Made by a program: the position numbers and the translations under genes. A DNA stretch of 16,356 bases from an uncultured Verrucomicrobia subdivision 3 bacterium (GTDB lineage Bacteria > Verrucomicrobiota > Verrucomicrobiia > Limisphaerales > UBA11358), in contig CAIOUK010000157.1 in NCBI GenBank assembly GCA_903861445.1, forward strand, positions 1 through 16,356, in the 5' to 3' direction. Below, piece after piece: positions 1 to 7,242 of this stretch. The notes beneath the pieces are model-generated. The model made no database searches, was not told the DNA's origin, and saw only the letters and a program-made list of their open reading frames with translations. Position 1 is the first letter of the stretch. Every line of letters begins with the position of its first letter.

Positions 1-1506
1 ATCTGCGGCGGCGGCCTGATGGTCTGCCTCGTGCCGATGATGACGTTACTGCCGGTGCTGTTGCTGCGCGGACGGCAAAATGTCATTGACCACCAAATTC
101 AGGAAGACGACCGGCGGGCGCGGATCGAAAATTTTTGGCTGCAACGCCCGGTGCTGATCACGCTGATCGTGATCGCAACGAGCGCGCTGGCGGCAGGCCA
201 GTTGAAAAAAGTTTTCTTCGATTACAATTTGCTGAACATGCAAAGCGCCGGGTTGCCGGCGGTGGTGTATGAGCAGAAGTTGATTGATTCAGCGGAAAAA
301 TCGGTTCTGTTTGGCGCGGTTATCGCAGACAATTTGGACGAGGCCGTGCGGCTGGAAAAACAAATTCGCGCGTTGACGAATGTCGTGGCGGATGTGGAAT
401 CCATGGCCGGCTATCTGCATCAGGAACAGAACGCGAAACTGCATCTGGTCACGGAAATCAAAAGCCTGGTGACGCCGTTGACTTTCAGTCTGCCGGACGC
501 GCATCCGGCAGATGTGTATGCGTTGAGCCGGACACTGTATTCGTTTTACGGCTATCTCGGCGCGGCGCGCGAGGAGGTTGGCAACAGCGATCCGGCCTTG
601 ACGCGACAAATGACCGCGTTGCAAAACGCCATCCAAAATTTTCGGCGCGAGATGCTCGCCGGTGAGGGTTCAACTCTTACGGAACACGCGGAAACATTGG
701 GCCGTTTTCAGCAGGCGTTGTTTGATGATCTGCGCGTGACGTTCCAGACCTTGCAGCGGCAGGATGACCGCGCGCCGCTGCGGGCGGAGGATTTGCCGGA
801 GGCGCTGCGCGACCGCTTCATTGGTGTGACGGGAAAATTTTTGTTGCAAGTTTATCCGAAAAAAGATGTCTGGCAGCGTGACCATCAAAAGGAATTTGTC
901 GAGACGCTCCGCCATGCACTTGACCCGCAGGATCAAAATCAGCCAATTATCACCGGCACGCCCGTGCAACTGTTTGAATACACCGATCTCTTGGTAAAAA
1001 GTTATATCACCGCCGCGTGGTATTCGCTCGTCGCGATTGCGGTGATGGTATTTTTCCATTTCCGCAGTCTGGTGGCGGTATTGCTGGCGCTAATCCCGGT
1101 CGGCATCGGGACGTTATGGCTGGTTGGATTAATGGGCTGGCAAGGCGTGCCGTTCAACCCAGCGAACATCATGACGCTGCCGCTGGTCATCGGCATCGGC
1201 GTGACAAATGGCATCCACATCCTGAACCGCTACGCCGAGGAGCGCACGCCGAACATCCTTGCACGCAGCACGGGCAAGGCCTTGCTGGTGTCGGGATTGA
1301 CGGCCATCGCGGGATTCGGCAGTCTGGTTCTGGCGCAGCATCGGGGTATCCATAGTTTGGGCATCATCATGTCGGTGGGAATTGGGACGTGCATGGTGGC
1401 GGGACTGACGTTTGTGCCGGCGCTGTTGAATTTACTCGGTCGCTGGCGTCCGCTCGTAGAAAATAAAAAACCTGATGCCGACAAAATATCGCCGACATCA
1501 GGTTAG
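1..1506 (+). CDS. HpnN-like MMPL/RND family exporter, C-terminal half (5' end outside window)
   Basis: The reading frame is open from base 1, so the gene starts upstream; the ATG at position 19 is internal. What is visible is the end of the first membrane bundle (hydrophobic codons 1-22), then the start of the second half: a membrane helix around codons 53-70, a periplasmic porter-type domain from about codon 75 to 330, and a bundle of about five helices at codons 335-485. Family-like motifs are FDYNLLNM after the first helix and FNPANIMTLPLVIGIGV in the second bundle, which recall HpnN, the exporter thought to move hopanoids to the outer membrane. The acidic residue often seen in MMPL helices at GxGxD is replaced here (GIGVTNGIH), also as in HpnN-type proteins. 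The cargo is probably a lipid, inferred from the Mla genes that follow. The MMPL/RND call is firm; HpnN itself is only a best resemblance. The stop codon lies inside a hairpin. Confidence 0.85.
   Translation: MCGGGLMVCLVPMMTLLPVLLLRGRQNVIDHQIQEDDRRARIENFWLQRPVLITLIVIATSALAAGQLKKVFFDYNLLNMQSAGLPAVVYEQKLIDSAEKSVLFGAVIADNLDEAVRLEKQIRALTNVVADVESMAGYLHQEQNAKLHLVTEIKSLVTPLTFSLPDAHPADVYALSRTLYSFYGYLGAAREEVGNSDPALTRQMTALQNAIQNFRREMLAGEGSTLTEHAETLGRFQQALFDDLRVTFQTLQRQDDRAPLRAEDLPEALRDRFIGVTGKFLLQVYPKKDVWQRDHQKEFVETLRHALDPQDQNQPIITGTPVQLFEYTDLLVKSYITAAWYSLVAIAVMVFFHFRSLVAVLLALIPVGIGTLWLVGLMGWQGVPFNPANIMTLPLVIGIGVTNGIHILNRYAEERTPNILARSTGKALLVSGLTAIAGFGSLVLAQHRGIHSLGIIMSVGIGTCMVAGLTFVPALLNLLGRWRPLVENKKPDADKISPTSG
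1469..1504 (-). terminator. Inverted repeat at the end of the MMPL gene, terminator-like on the minus strand
   Basis: AACCTGATG (1469-1477) pairs perfectly with CATCAGGTT (1496-1504), giving a 9-bp stem around an 18-nt loop. An A-rich run (1461-1470) precedes it on the plus strand. Read on the minus strand, the stem is therefore followed by a T-rich run, the form of an intrinsic terminator. On the plus strand no T-run follows. No minus-strand gene ends nearby, so its role is unclear. Confidence 0.4.
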
Positions 1507-1633
1507 GAGGAACCGAGGTAAAAAACCTCAATGTGGAGAAAGTGTAAAATTAAAGCGGTCAAAAGTCAATCTGAATGTTAAAACTAAAGATTTTTGCGGC
1601 AAATTGGAAATGAATCAACCAGCAATAACGATA
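1507..1633 (+). promoter_or_regulatory. AT-rich leader between the MMPL gene and the WPLF-repeat gene
   Basis: This 127-bp gap is visibly richer in A and T than the genes on either side. It holds a small perfect hairpin, GAGGT (1515-1519) with ACCTC (1525-1529), and a -10-like TAAAAT at 1545-1550 with no convincing -35 partner. It is the only gap above 100 bp in the lipid-transport block, so a promoter for the downstream genes would most reasonably sit here. The promoter itself is not demonstrated. Confidence 0.3.
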
Positions 1634-3100
1634 ATGAAAAAACGGCGACTTAAGCCGGTTAGTGGGTTATGCCTTTGGTTGACAATTAGTTTGGTGGTGG
1701 TGGTGTTTTCACCCGAAAAAACTTTTGGCCAAACCAATTCCAACTTTGGATTTATTTTTGATCGCTTCAATTTGACGCTGGAAGAGGGTTCACGCACCGA
1801 AGCCGCCGGCCCATTTTATTATTCGCAGCAGAAAGATTCCGAGACGACTTGGGCATTGCCGCCGTTTTTTTCCTGTGACCGCGATGCGGGCGTTCCGTCG
1901 CACGAGGACGATTTTTTATATCCGGTTCTCACCAGCACCCATTACGGCACGGAACATCGCTGGCAACTGGGCCAGCTCATCAGCTTCTCTGGCGGCGAAG
2001 AGCAGGGCGGCCTCCCCAAAAAACGCACCACATTTTTCCCGCTCTACTTCGAGCAGCGTTCGCCGGACACGAATCTGAATTACACTGCGTTCGTCCCGTT
2101 TTATGGTCGCCTCAAAGACCGGCTGTTCCACGATGAAATTTATTTTGTGATGTTTCCGATTTTTGGTGAAACACGAAAACGCGATGTGGTGACCGATAAT
2201 TATCTTTATCCCTTTGTCCACCTCCGGCACGGCGATGGACTGAACGGCTGGCAGGTCTGGCCGTTTCTCGGTGCCGAACACAAAGCCGTGACCACGCACA
2301 CCAACGGTTTTGGTGATGTTTCCGTCGTGGCGGGTCATGAAAAATCTTTTTACCTCTGGCCGCTGCATCTCAAGCAGGACAACGGCATCGGCACGGACAA
2401 CCCGGAAAAATTCCGCGCCTCGATTCCGCTTTACGCTTACAGTCGTTCACCGCAACGCGACTCGACCACGGTGCTCTGGCCGCTTTTCACCTGGATTGAC
2501 GACCGTGCCAAAAAATATCACGAATGGCAGGGGCCGTGGCCGTTTGTGATTTTTACGCGCGGTGAAGGCAAGACCACGTCGCGGGTTTTTCCGCTGTTCA
2601 GCCGGTCGCACAATCAGGAGCTGGAAAGCGATTCGTATCTCTGGCCGCTTTATCAGCACCACCGCTTGCTGGCCGCGCCGCTGGAGCGGAACCGCACACA
2701 GGTTTTATTTTATCTTTACGCGAAGGTGGAGGAGAAAAACACCGCGACTGGCGCGGCGAAAAAACGTCTCGATATGTGGCCGTTCTTCACCTGGCACCAC
2801 GATTTTAACGGCAATGAACGTCTGCAAATCCTCGCGCCCATTGAACCGGCCGTGCCGAACAATCGTGGCATCGAACGCAACTGGTCGCCGCTCTGGTCGC
2901 TCTGGCGTGCGGAGGACAATCCGAAAACCGGCGCTACCTGCCGCTCGCTGTTGTGGAATTTATATCGCGCTGAAACGGCGCCCGGACACAAAAAAGTCTC
3001 GCTCCTGTTCGGGCTTTTTCAGTATCAATGTGACGGAGAAACAAGGCGGACGAAGCTGTTTTACATTCCGGTTTCACAAACCGCAACCGCCGTCCGTTAA
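1634..3100 (+). CDS. Exported aromatic-repeat ('WPLF') protein of unknown function, possibly outer membrane
   Basis: I do not recognise a named family. The protein (488 aa from this start) begins with a typical Sec signal: a KKRRLK basic stretch, a hydrophobic core to about residue 25, and a cleavage-like region near TFGQ. The rest is made of about 15-18 short segments in which an aromatic/hydrophobic run carries P plus L/F/I and another aromatic: FFPLYF, FVPFYG, MFPIFG, YLYPFV, VWPFLG, YLWPLH, VLWPLFTW, PWPFVIF, VFPLFS, YLWPLY, MWPFFTW. Charged or glycine-containing turns separate them. This looks beta-strand rich and would suit a beta-barrel or a surface repeat protein, but that is inference. 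The frame is open back to an ATG at 1475; 1634 (or 1610) is preferred because it places the signal peptide at the N-terminus. No clear Shine-Dalgarno is present. The gene ends 8 bp before mlaE and is probably co-transcribed with it. Confidence 0.75.
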   Translation: MKKRRLKPVSGLCLWLTISLVVVVFSPEKTFGQTNSNFGFIFDRFNLTLEEGSRTEAAGPFYYSQQKDSETTWALPPFFSCDRDAGVPSHEDDFLYPVLTSTHYGTEHRWQLGQLISFSGGEEQGGLPKKRTTFFPLYFEQRSPDTNLNYTAFVPFYGRLKDRLFHDEIYFVMFPIFGETRKRDVVTDNYLYPFVHLRHGDGLNGWQVWPFLGAEHKAVTTHTNGFGDVSVVAGHEKSFYLWPLHLKQDNGIGTDNPEKFRASIPLYAYSRSPQRDSTTVLWPLFTWIDDRAKKYHEWQGPWPFVIFTRGEGKTTSRVFPLFSRSHNQELESDSYLWPLYQHHRLLAAPLERNRTQVLFYLYAKVEEKNTATGAAKKRLDMWPFFTWHHDFNGNERLQILAPIEPAVPNNRGIERNWSPLWSLWRAEDNPKTGATCRSLLWNLYRAETAPGHKKVSLLFGLFQYQCDGETRRTKLFYIPVSQTATAVR

Positions 3101-3108
3101 TCCGATTT

Positions 3109-3846
3109 ATGTTCGATAGCATTGGCGAAGTCATTCTTTTGTTCTGGCGCACGCTGCTGGCGCTGCCGCACGCGTGGCGGCAGCGGCAGAAGGTGTTCGA
3201 GCAGTTTTTTGAGATTGGCAACGCCAGCCTGCTGATGGTTTGCGTGCTGTCGTTTTTCATCGGCGCGGTCATCGCCTTGCAGACCGGCCCGGTGCTGGTC
3301 GAACGCAGCCTGGCCAGCGCCGTCGGCGGCGTGGTCGGCATCGCCATCGCCAAGGAACTTGCGCCGGTGATGATGGCGATTCTGATCGCCGGCCGCATCG
3401 GCTCCGCGATGGCGGCGGAAATCGGCTCCATGCGCATCTATCAGGAAATTGACGCGCTACGCACCATGAATATCAATCCGATTCACTATCTGGTTTTGCC
3501 GCGCGTGCTCGCCATTGCGCTGGCGCTGCCGCTGCTGGTGGTGTTTGCGATTTTGGTTGGCTGGTTCGGTGGCGCGGTAGTGGCAAATTACAATCACCTC
3601 ATGGAAATTCCGTTCCGCGCGTTCTTCTCCGACCTGAAAGACATCGTTGATTTGAAGGACGTCGGCAATGGCGTGTTCAAGAGCTTTTGCTTCGCACTCA
3701 TCATCGGCTCGGTGTCGTGCCATCAGGGATTGACAACCATTGGCGGGCCGCGCGGCATCGGTCGCTCGGTCACAAAGGCCGTGGTCAACTCCATCGTGCT
3801 CATCGTGATTTTTGATTATCTCCTCACCCGCTTCCTCGTCGAATGA
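3109..3846 (+). CDS. mlaE: MlaE-family ABC transporter permease
   Basis: This is the inner-membrane permease of an MCE/Mla-type lipid transporter, which works with the MlaF ATPase and the MlaD ring to move phospholipids (or related lipids) between the inner membrane and the periplasm. At 245 aa it is close to the usual MlaE size of about 260. It has an N-terminal amphipathic segment, about five hydrophobic helices, and the family signature around residues 80-125: KELAPVMMAILIAGRIGSAM, then AAEIGSMR, EIDAL and a PRVLA motif. The start lies 8 bp after the repeat-protein stop with no obvious ribosome binding site, so translation may be coupled. The stop overlaps the mlaF start (ATGA at 3843-3846). 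Substrate and direction of transport cannot be read from the sequence. Confidence 0.93.
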   Translation: MFDSIGEVILLFWRTLLALPHAWRQRQKVFEQFFEIGNASLLMVCVLSFFIGAVIALQTGPVLVERSLASAVGGVVGIAIAKELAPVMMAILIAGRIGSAMAAEIGSMRIYQEIDALRTMNINPIHYLVLPRVLAIALALPLLVVFAILVGWFGGAVVANYNHLMEIPFRAFFSDLKDIVDLKDVGNGVFKSFCFALIIGSVSCHQGLTTIGGPRGIGRSVTKAVVNSIVLIVIFDYLLTRFLVE

Positions 3847-4604
3847 GCAATCCTCAATCCAACTCCAACGGCGGTGTCGGTCTGGTCGTGCGCGGTCTGC
3901 GCAAAAGTTTTGGCGGACAGGAAGTGCTCCAGGGCATTGATTTCACCGTCCAGCCCGGCGAAATTTTTGTCATTATGGGGCCAAGCGGTTCCGGCAAAAG
4001 CGTTTTGCTCAAGCACCTCATCGGTCTGGAAGACGCAGACGCTGGCGAAATCCTCATCAACGGCGAACCCATCACGACGCCGGAAATTGCCGCAAAATAT
4101 CGCATGGCTCTCGTCTTCCAGTCCGGTGCGCTACTCAATTCGCTCACCGTCGGCGAAAACGTCGGCCTGTATCTTACCGAACACCGCCTGAAACCGGTGG
4201 CGGAAATTGAAGCCATCGTAGCCGAAAAATTAAACGATGTCGGGCTCAAGGACGCGCTGCACAAGATGCCATCTGAACTTTCCGGCGGCATGAAAAAACG
4301 CGCCGCCATCGCCCGGGCTTTGGTCATTGAGCCGCAGTTGATTCTTTACGATGAGCCGACGAGCGAGCTGGATCCGGTTTCGTCCGTGGTCATCGGCAAT
4401 GAGATTCTCGAACTCAAACGCAACACCGGTGTGACGTCGCTGGTAGTTTCGCACGATCGCGATCTCGCGTTTGGCGTGGCCGACCGTATCGCCGTGATTG
4501 CCGAAGGCAAAATTCTCGTCATCGGCACGCCGGACGAGGTCAAAAATTTCAACCATCCGCTCGTGCAGGGATTTCTGCGCGCTGAATTCAAACGCGAAAA
4601 ATAA
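3843..4604 (+). CDS. mlaF: MlaF-type ABC transporter ATP-binding protein
   Basis: This is the cytoplasmic ATPase that powers the MlaE permease. All ABC motifs are intact in 253 aa: Walker A GPSGSGKS (46-53), Q-loop VFQSGALL (Q93), signature LSGGMKKR (146-153), Walker B LILYDEPTSELDP (from 166, with catalytic E171) and the switch histidine in VVSHDRD (H204). The basic signature LSGGMKKR and the FQSGALLNSLTV segment are typical of the Mla/Ttg2A branch, as is the NHPLVQGFL tail near residue 238. The start overlaps the mlaE stop by 4 bp, indicating coupled translation. The D-loop reads SELDP, where GLDP is commoner, a minor variation. No MlaB-type STAS gene is seen beside it. Confidence 0.95.
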   Translation: MSNPQSNSNGGVGLVVRGLRKSFGGQEVLQGIDFTVQPGEIFVIMGPSGSGKSVLLKHLIGLEDADAGEILINGEPITTPEIAAKYRMALVFQSGALLNSLTVGENVGLYLTEHRLKPVAEIEAIVAEKLNDVGLKDALHKMPSELSGGMKKRAAIARALVIEPQLILYDEPTSELDPVSSVVIGNEILELKRNTGVTSLVVSHDRDLAFGVADRIAVIAEGKILVIGTPDEVKNFNHPLVQGFLRAEFKREK

Positions 4605-4616
4605 ATTGTTTCCTCT

Positions 4617-5588
4617 ATGAAAAATTCACTTGAAACCAAGCTTGGTATTTTTGTCATCTGCGCCGTGCTGGCGGCGTGGGCCATCATCGAAACGCTCGGC
4701 AGCGCCGACGTGTTCAGCCGCGGCTACCATGTCAGCGCGCTGTTTGACACCGCGCAGGATCTCAAGGTCGGCGATCGCGTGAAGATGGCCGGCGTCGAAA
4801 TCGGCCGCGTCGAAAAGATTGGCCTCACCGACTCCAAGGTCAGTGTCACGATGAAGCTTAAATCCACCGCTGTCGTGAAAACCGACAGCACGGCCACCAT
4901 CAAATTCACCGGTCTGATGGGACAGAATTACGTCAATATCACCTTTGGCTCCGCCGTCGCGAAACCGGCCGAGGATGGCTTGGTGCTGACCACCGCCGAG
5001 CAGGCCGACTTGAGCGCTATCATGGCCAAGCTCGACAACGCTGCCGCTGGCATCCAGAACATCACCAAGGTTTTCTCCGGCGACAAGATTGACAACCTCA
5101 TGGGACCGCTCACCGATTTTTTCAAGCAGAACAGCGCGCCCATCACCGCGACGATTGCCAACGTCAAAAATATTTCCAGCCAGATCGCTGCCGGTCAGGG
5201 CACGATTGGTAAATTGATTTACGAAGATGCGCTCTACGCTACCGCGCTGACGACCGTGAGCAATTTACAGGACACCGCCAAGGACGCCAAGGACGCCATC
5301 GCCTCCGCCAAGTTGGTGATGAACGATGTCGCTGCCGGTAAAGGAACCATTGGGAAATTGCTCACCGACGAATCGCTCTACAACAACACCGCCGCCGCGA
5401 TGACGAACGTGAACCAGATTTTGCTCAAGGTGAATTCTGGCCAGGGCACCATCGGCAAGCTCGTCAACGACCAGGAATTTTACAAGAACGCCAAGCTCTC
5501 GCTTCAAAAACTCGACAAAGCCGCCGACGGTCTTGAGGATCAAGGGCCATTGAGCGTGCTTGGCATCATGGCGAACAACCTGTTTTGA
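4617..5588 (+). CDS. mlaD: MlaD-like MCE-domain protein with three C-terminal GTIGKL repeats
   Basis: This is the membrane-anchored substrate-binding ring subunit of the Mla/MCE transporter. In 323 aa there is one N-terminal helix (about residues 8-27), then a single MCE domain (about 36-112) with the characteristic LKVGDRVKMAGVEIGRVEKI and a central TGLMGQNYVNI strand. A long, mostly helical tail carries three near-copies of a motif G-[QK]-GTIGKL-x4-[DE]-x(2)-[YF] at residues 193-207, 241-255 and 275-289. The protein ends with EDQGPLSVLGIMANNLF. The tail is far longer than in E. coli MlaD (183 aa) and could form a coiled shaft reaching toward the outer membrane; that function is inferred. 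The gene starts 12 bp after mlaF and ends the cluster. Confidence 0.92.
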   Translation: MKNSLETKLGIFVICAVLAAWAIIETLGSADVFSRGYHVSALFDTAQDLKVGDRVKMAGVEIGRVEKIGLTDSKVSVTMKLKSTAVVKTDSTATIKFTGLMGQNYVNITFGSAVAKPAEDGLVLTTAEQADLSAIMAKLDNAAAGIQNITKVFSGDKIDNLMGPLTDFFKQNSAPITATIANVKNISSQIAAGQGTIGKLIYEDALYATALTTVSNLQDTAKDAKDAIASAKLVMNDVAAGKGTIGKLLTDESLYNNTAAAMTNVNQILLKVNSGQGTIGKLVNDQEFYKNAKLSLQKLDKAADGLEDQGPLSVLGIMANNLF

Positions 5589-5605
5589 TTGGTTTAGCCA
5601 CCACC

Positions 5606-5638
5606 GTGCCGCCTCTGTGCGCTCTGTGTTTTTGTGGC
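5606..5638. repeat. CTCTGTG tandem motif between mlaD and the Gre-type gene
   Basis: Two exact CTCTGTG copies (5613-5619 and 5622-5628) lie 9 bp apart, followed by a degenerate TTTTGTG (5630-5636). The element sits directly upstream of the Gre-type gene and contains a GTG in that gene's frame. I recall similar CTCTGTG/TGTGG strings recurring as dispersed intergenic sequence in environmental bacterial genomes, but only one copy is visible here, so genome-wide repetition is untested. Confidence 0.35.
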
Positions 5639-5651
5639 AAAATCCAACCGC

Positions 5652-6131
5652 ATGAACAAGCGCGCCATCATCCAGAAAATCATCGCCAAGCTGGTTGACG
5701 AATTGGAAGTATATTTCCGTGCCGCGCAATTCTCCCGCGCCGAAGCCACGCACGAATCCAACAAGGCCGAAAATAAATACGACACGCGCGGCCTCGAAGC
5801 TTCCTATCTCGCGCGCGGCCAGTCCAAGCAGGCGGCGGAACTCGAAGCCGCCATCGCGGAATATGAGAAAATGGCCGTGAAAAAATTTACGGCGGACGAC
5901 GCCATCGTCATCGGCGCGCTGGTGGAACTGGAATGCGGCGGCGAAAAATTATTTTACTTTTTCGGCCCGCGCGCCGGCGGCACGGAAGTGCTGCACGACA
6001 AAAAAGAAGTTCTCGTCATCACGCCGCAATCCCCGCTGGGTGAACAGCTCATGGGCAAGAAACAGGGCGACGAGCCGCAACTCATCTTTGCCGGCACGAA
6101 ACAGCCGGCAAAGATTTTGCGCGTGGAATAA
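5652..6131 (+). CDS. GreA/GreB-family transcription elongation factor-like protein
   Basis: This 160-aa protein is close in length to GreA (158 aa) and has the same two-part plan. An N-terminal, charged helical hairpin (about residues 1-75) includes ESNKAENKYDTRGLEASYLA, comparable to the acidic tip region of Gre factors. The C-terminal FKBP-like domain (about 85-160) contains VIGALVELECGGEKLFYFFG and VLVITPQSPLGEQLMGKKQG, the conserved SPLG-x-x-L-x-GK-x-x-GD block. Gre factors enter the secondary channel of RNA polymerase and stimulate cleavage of backtracked RNA. Whether this paralogue does so, or acts like Rnk/Gfh proteins, cannot be decided here. The GTG at 5634 would add six residues but lies in the CTCTGTG element, so ATG 5652 is preferred. 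The gene converges on asd. Confidence 0.82.
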   Translation: MNKRAIIQKIIAKLVDELEVYFRAAQFSRAEATHESNKAENKYDTRGLEASYLARGQSKQAAELEAAIAEYEKMAVKKFTADDAIVIGALVELECGGEKLFYFFGPRAGGTEVLHDKKEVLVITPQSPLGEQLMGKKQGDEPQLIFAGTKQPAKILRVE

Positions 6132-6133
6132 CC

Positions 6134-6151
6134 CGGCTGGATTGCCAGCCG
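6134..6151. terminator. Hairpin between the convergent Gre-type gene and asd
   Basis: CGGCTGG (6134-6140) and CCAGCCG (6145-6151) form a perfect 7-bp GC-rich stem with a 4-nt loop. It occupies the 21-bp gap between two convergent stop codons. A weak T-containing stretch (CTTATTTC) follows on the plus strand and no U-run follows on the minus strand. A bidirectional terminator is the natural reading from position and stem strength. Confidence 0.55.
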
Positions 6152-6152
6152 C

Positions 6153-7157
6153 TTATTTCAACAGCTCTTCCGCGATTTGCACCGCGTTCAGCGCCGCGCC
6201 CTTGAGCAACTGGTCGCCGCTGACCCAGAAACAGAGGCCGTTATCCAACGCGCAGTCAAGGCGCAGGCGGCCGACTTCGCAATTGTATTTCTCGGAAGTG
6301 AACAGCGGCATCGGATACTTTTTGTTTTCCGGATCATCCACAACATCGAGGCCGGGCGCCTTTTTCAAAACCGCGCGAGCCGCCTCGAGGGAAACCGGCT
6401 TTTCAAATTCCGCGCTGACGGCGATGGAGTGCGAGCGATACACCGGCACGCGCACGCACGTCACGCTCGCGCGGAACGCGGCATGGTGCATGATCTTGCG
6501 GCCTTCGTTTTCCATCTTCATTTCCTCCTTCGTGTAGCCGGTCGGCAAAAAGGAATCCACATGCGGAATCACGTTGAACGCGATCTGGTGAGGATACACT
6601 TCCTTGGTCACCGGCTGCTGGTGGACAATCTGGTCAACTTGCTTTTCGAGTTCTTCCAAAGCCTTCGCGCCGGTGCCGGAAACGGCCTGATAGCTGGAAG
6701 CAAAAATGCGTTTCACGCCGAACGCCTGATGCAGCGGATACAGCGCCATGAGTGTGATAGCCGTCGTGCAATTTGGATTGGCGATGATGCCTTTGTGCGA
6801 CTTCACGTCGTCGGCGTTGATTTCCGGCACGACGAGCGGCACGTTCGGGTCCTGACGGAAAGCGCTGGAATTATCCACCACCACGCAGCCGGACTTGGCG
6901 GCGATGGGCGCAAATTCCTTCGAAATGCTGCCGCCAGCGCTGAAGAGCGCGATGTCAATGCCCGCGAACGAATCCTTTGTCAGCTCCGTCACAGCGATAT
7001 CCTGACCGCGAAATTTCAACTTCTTGCCGACCGAGCGGGCGGACGCGAGCAAGGTCAGCTTGCCCACGGGGAAATTCCGTTTTTCGAGGGTCTTGATCAT
7101 TTCAATGCCGACCGCGCCGGTGGCACCGACAATTGCGACGTGAGGATTACGGTTCAT
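6153..7157 (-). CDS. asd: Aspartate-semialdehyde dehydrogenase
   Basis: The enzyme reduces L-aspartyl-4-phosphate to L-aspartate 4-semialdehyde with NADPH in the cytoplasm, the branch point to diaminopimelate/lysine, threonine and methionine. The 334-aa length is normal for the family. Visible features are the NADP-binding GATGAVG loop (11-17), FSAGGS (72-77), phosphate-binding NSSAFR (96-101), the catalytic cysteine in IANPNCTT (C130), SYQAVSGTG with Q157, and the RVPVYRSHS substrate segment with R236 and H243. The GATGAVG loop and single-subunit length fit the Gram-positive/archaeal-like branch found in many environmental bacteria. The ATG at 7157 places the dinucleotide fold at the usual distance from the N-terminus. 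No Shine-Dalgarno is visible. The gene stands alone, divergent from the GH2 gene. Confidence 0.97.
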   Translation of the reverse strand: MNRNPHVAIVGATGAVGIEMIKTLEKRNFPVGKLTLLASARSVGKKLKFRGQDIAVTELTKDSFAGIDIALFSAGGSISKEFAPIAAKSGCVVVDNSSAFRQDPNVPLVVPEINADDVKSHKGIIANPNCTTAITLMALYPLHQAFGVKRIFASSYQAVSGTGAKALEELEKQVDQIVHQQPVTKEVYPHQIAFNVIPHVDSFLPTGYTKEEMKMENEGRKIMHHAAFRASVTCVRVPVYRSHSIAVSAEFEKPVSLEAARAVLKKAPGLDVVDDPENKKYPMPLFTSEKYNCEVGRLRLDCALDNGLCFWVSGDQLLKGAALNAVQIAEELLK

Positions 7158-7169
7158 AAATGGCCGGAC

Positions 7170-7197
7170 AATTTATCAGAAAGCGTGCTATCGTCAA
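7170..7197 (-). promoter_or_regulatory. Candidate asd promoter
   Basis: On the minus strand, TTGACG (7197-7192) is followed after 16 bp by TAAATT (7175-7170), a fair sigma-70-like pair. The -10 box ends 12 nt before the asd ATG, so the transcript would have only a very short leader, which fits the absence of a ribosome binding site. It lies in the 85-bp gap shared with the divergent GH2 gene. Sigma consensus rules for this organism are assumed. Confidence 0.3.
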
Positions 7198-7242
7198 TTT
7201 TGCTTTGTTGACCAGCTGGCGAGGGTATTCCATTTTGAGCGA

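Noticed and set aside
1475..1633. An upstream start at ATG 1475 for the repeat protein
   Set aside because: It would overlap the MMPL gene by 32 bp, lie in a hairpin, and put about 53 basic residues before a normal signal peptide.
2562..3119. A 185-codon + strand frame inside the repeat-protein gene
   Set aside because: It is Arg-rich and out of frame with the repeat protein, whose signal peptide and regular aromatic segments identify the true frame.
6177..7211. A 344-codon open frame on the + strand
   Set aside because: It lies wholly antisense to asd, whose protein motifs are unmistakable. Its translation is His/Arg-rich without domain signatures, typical of a mirror frame in GC-rich codons.
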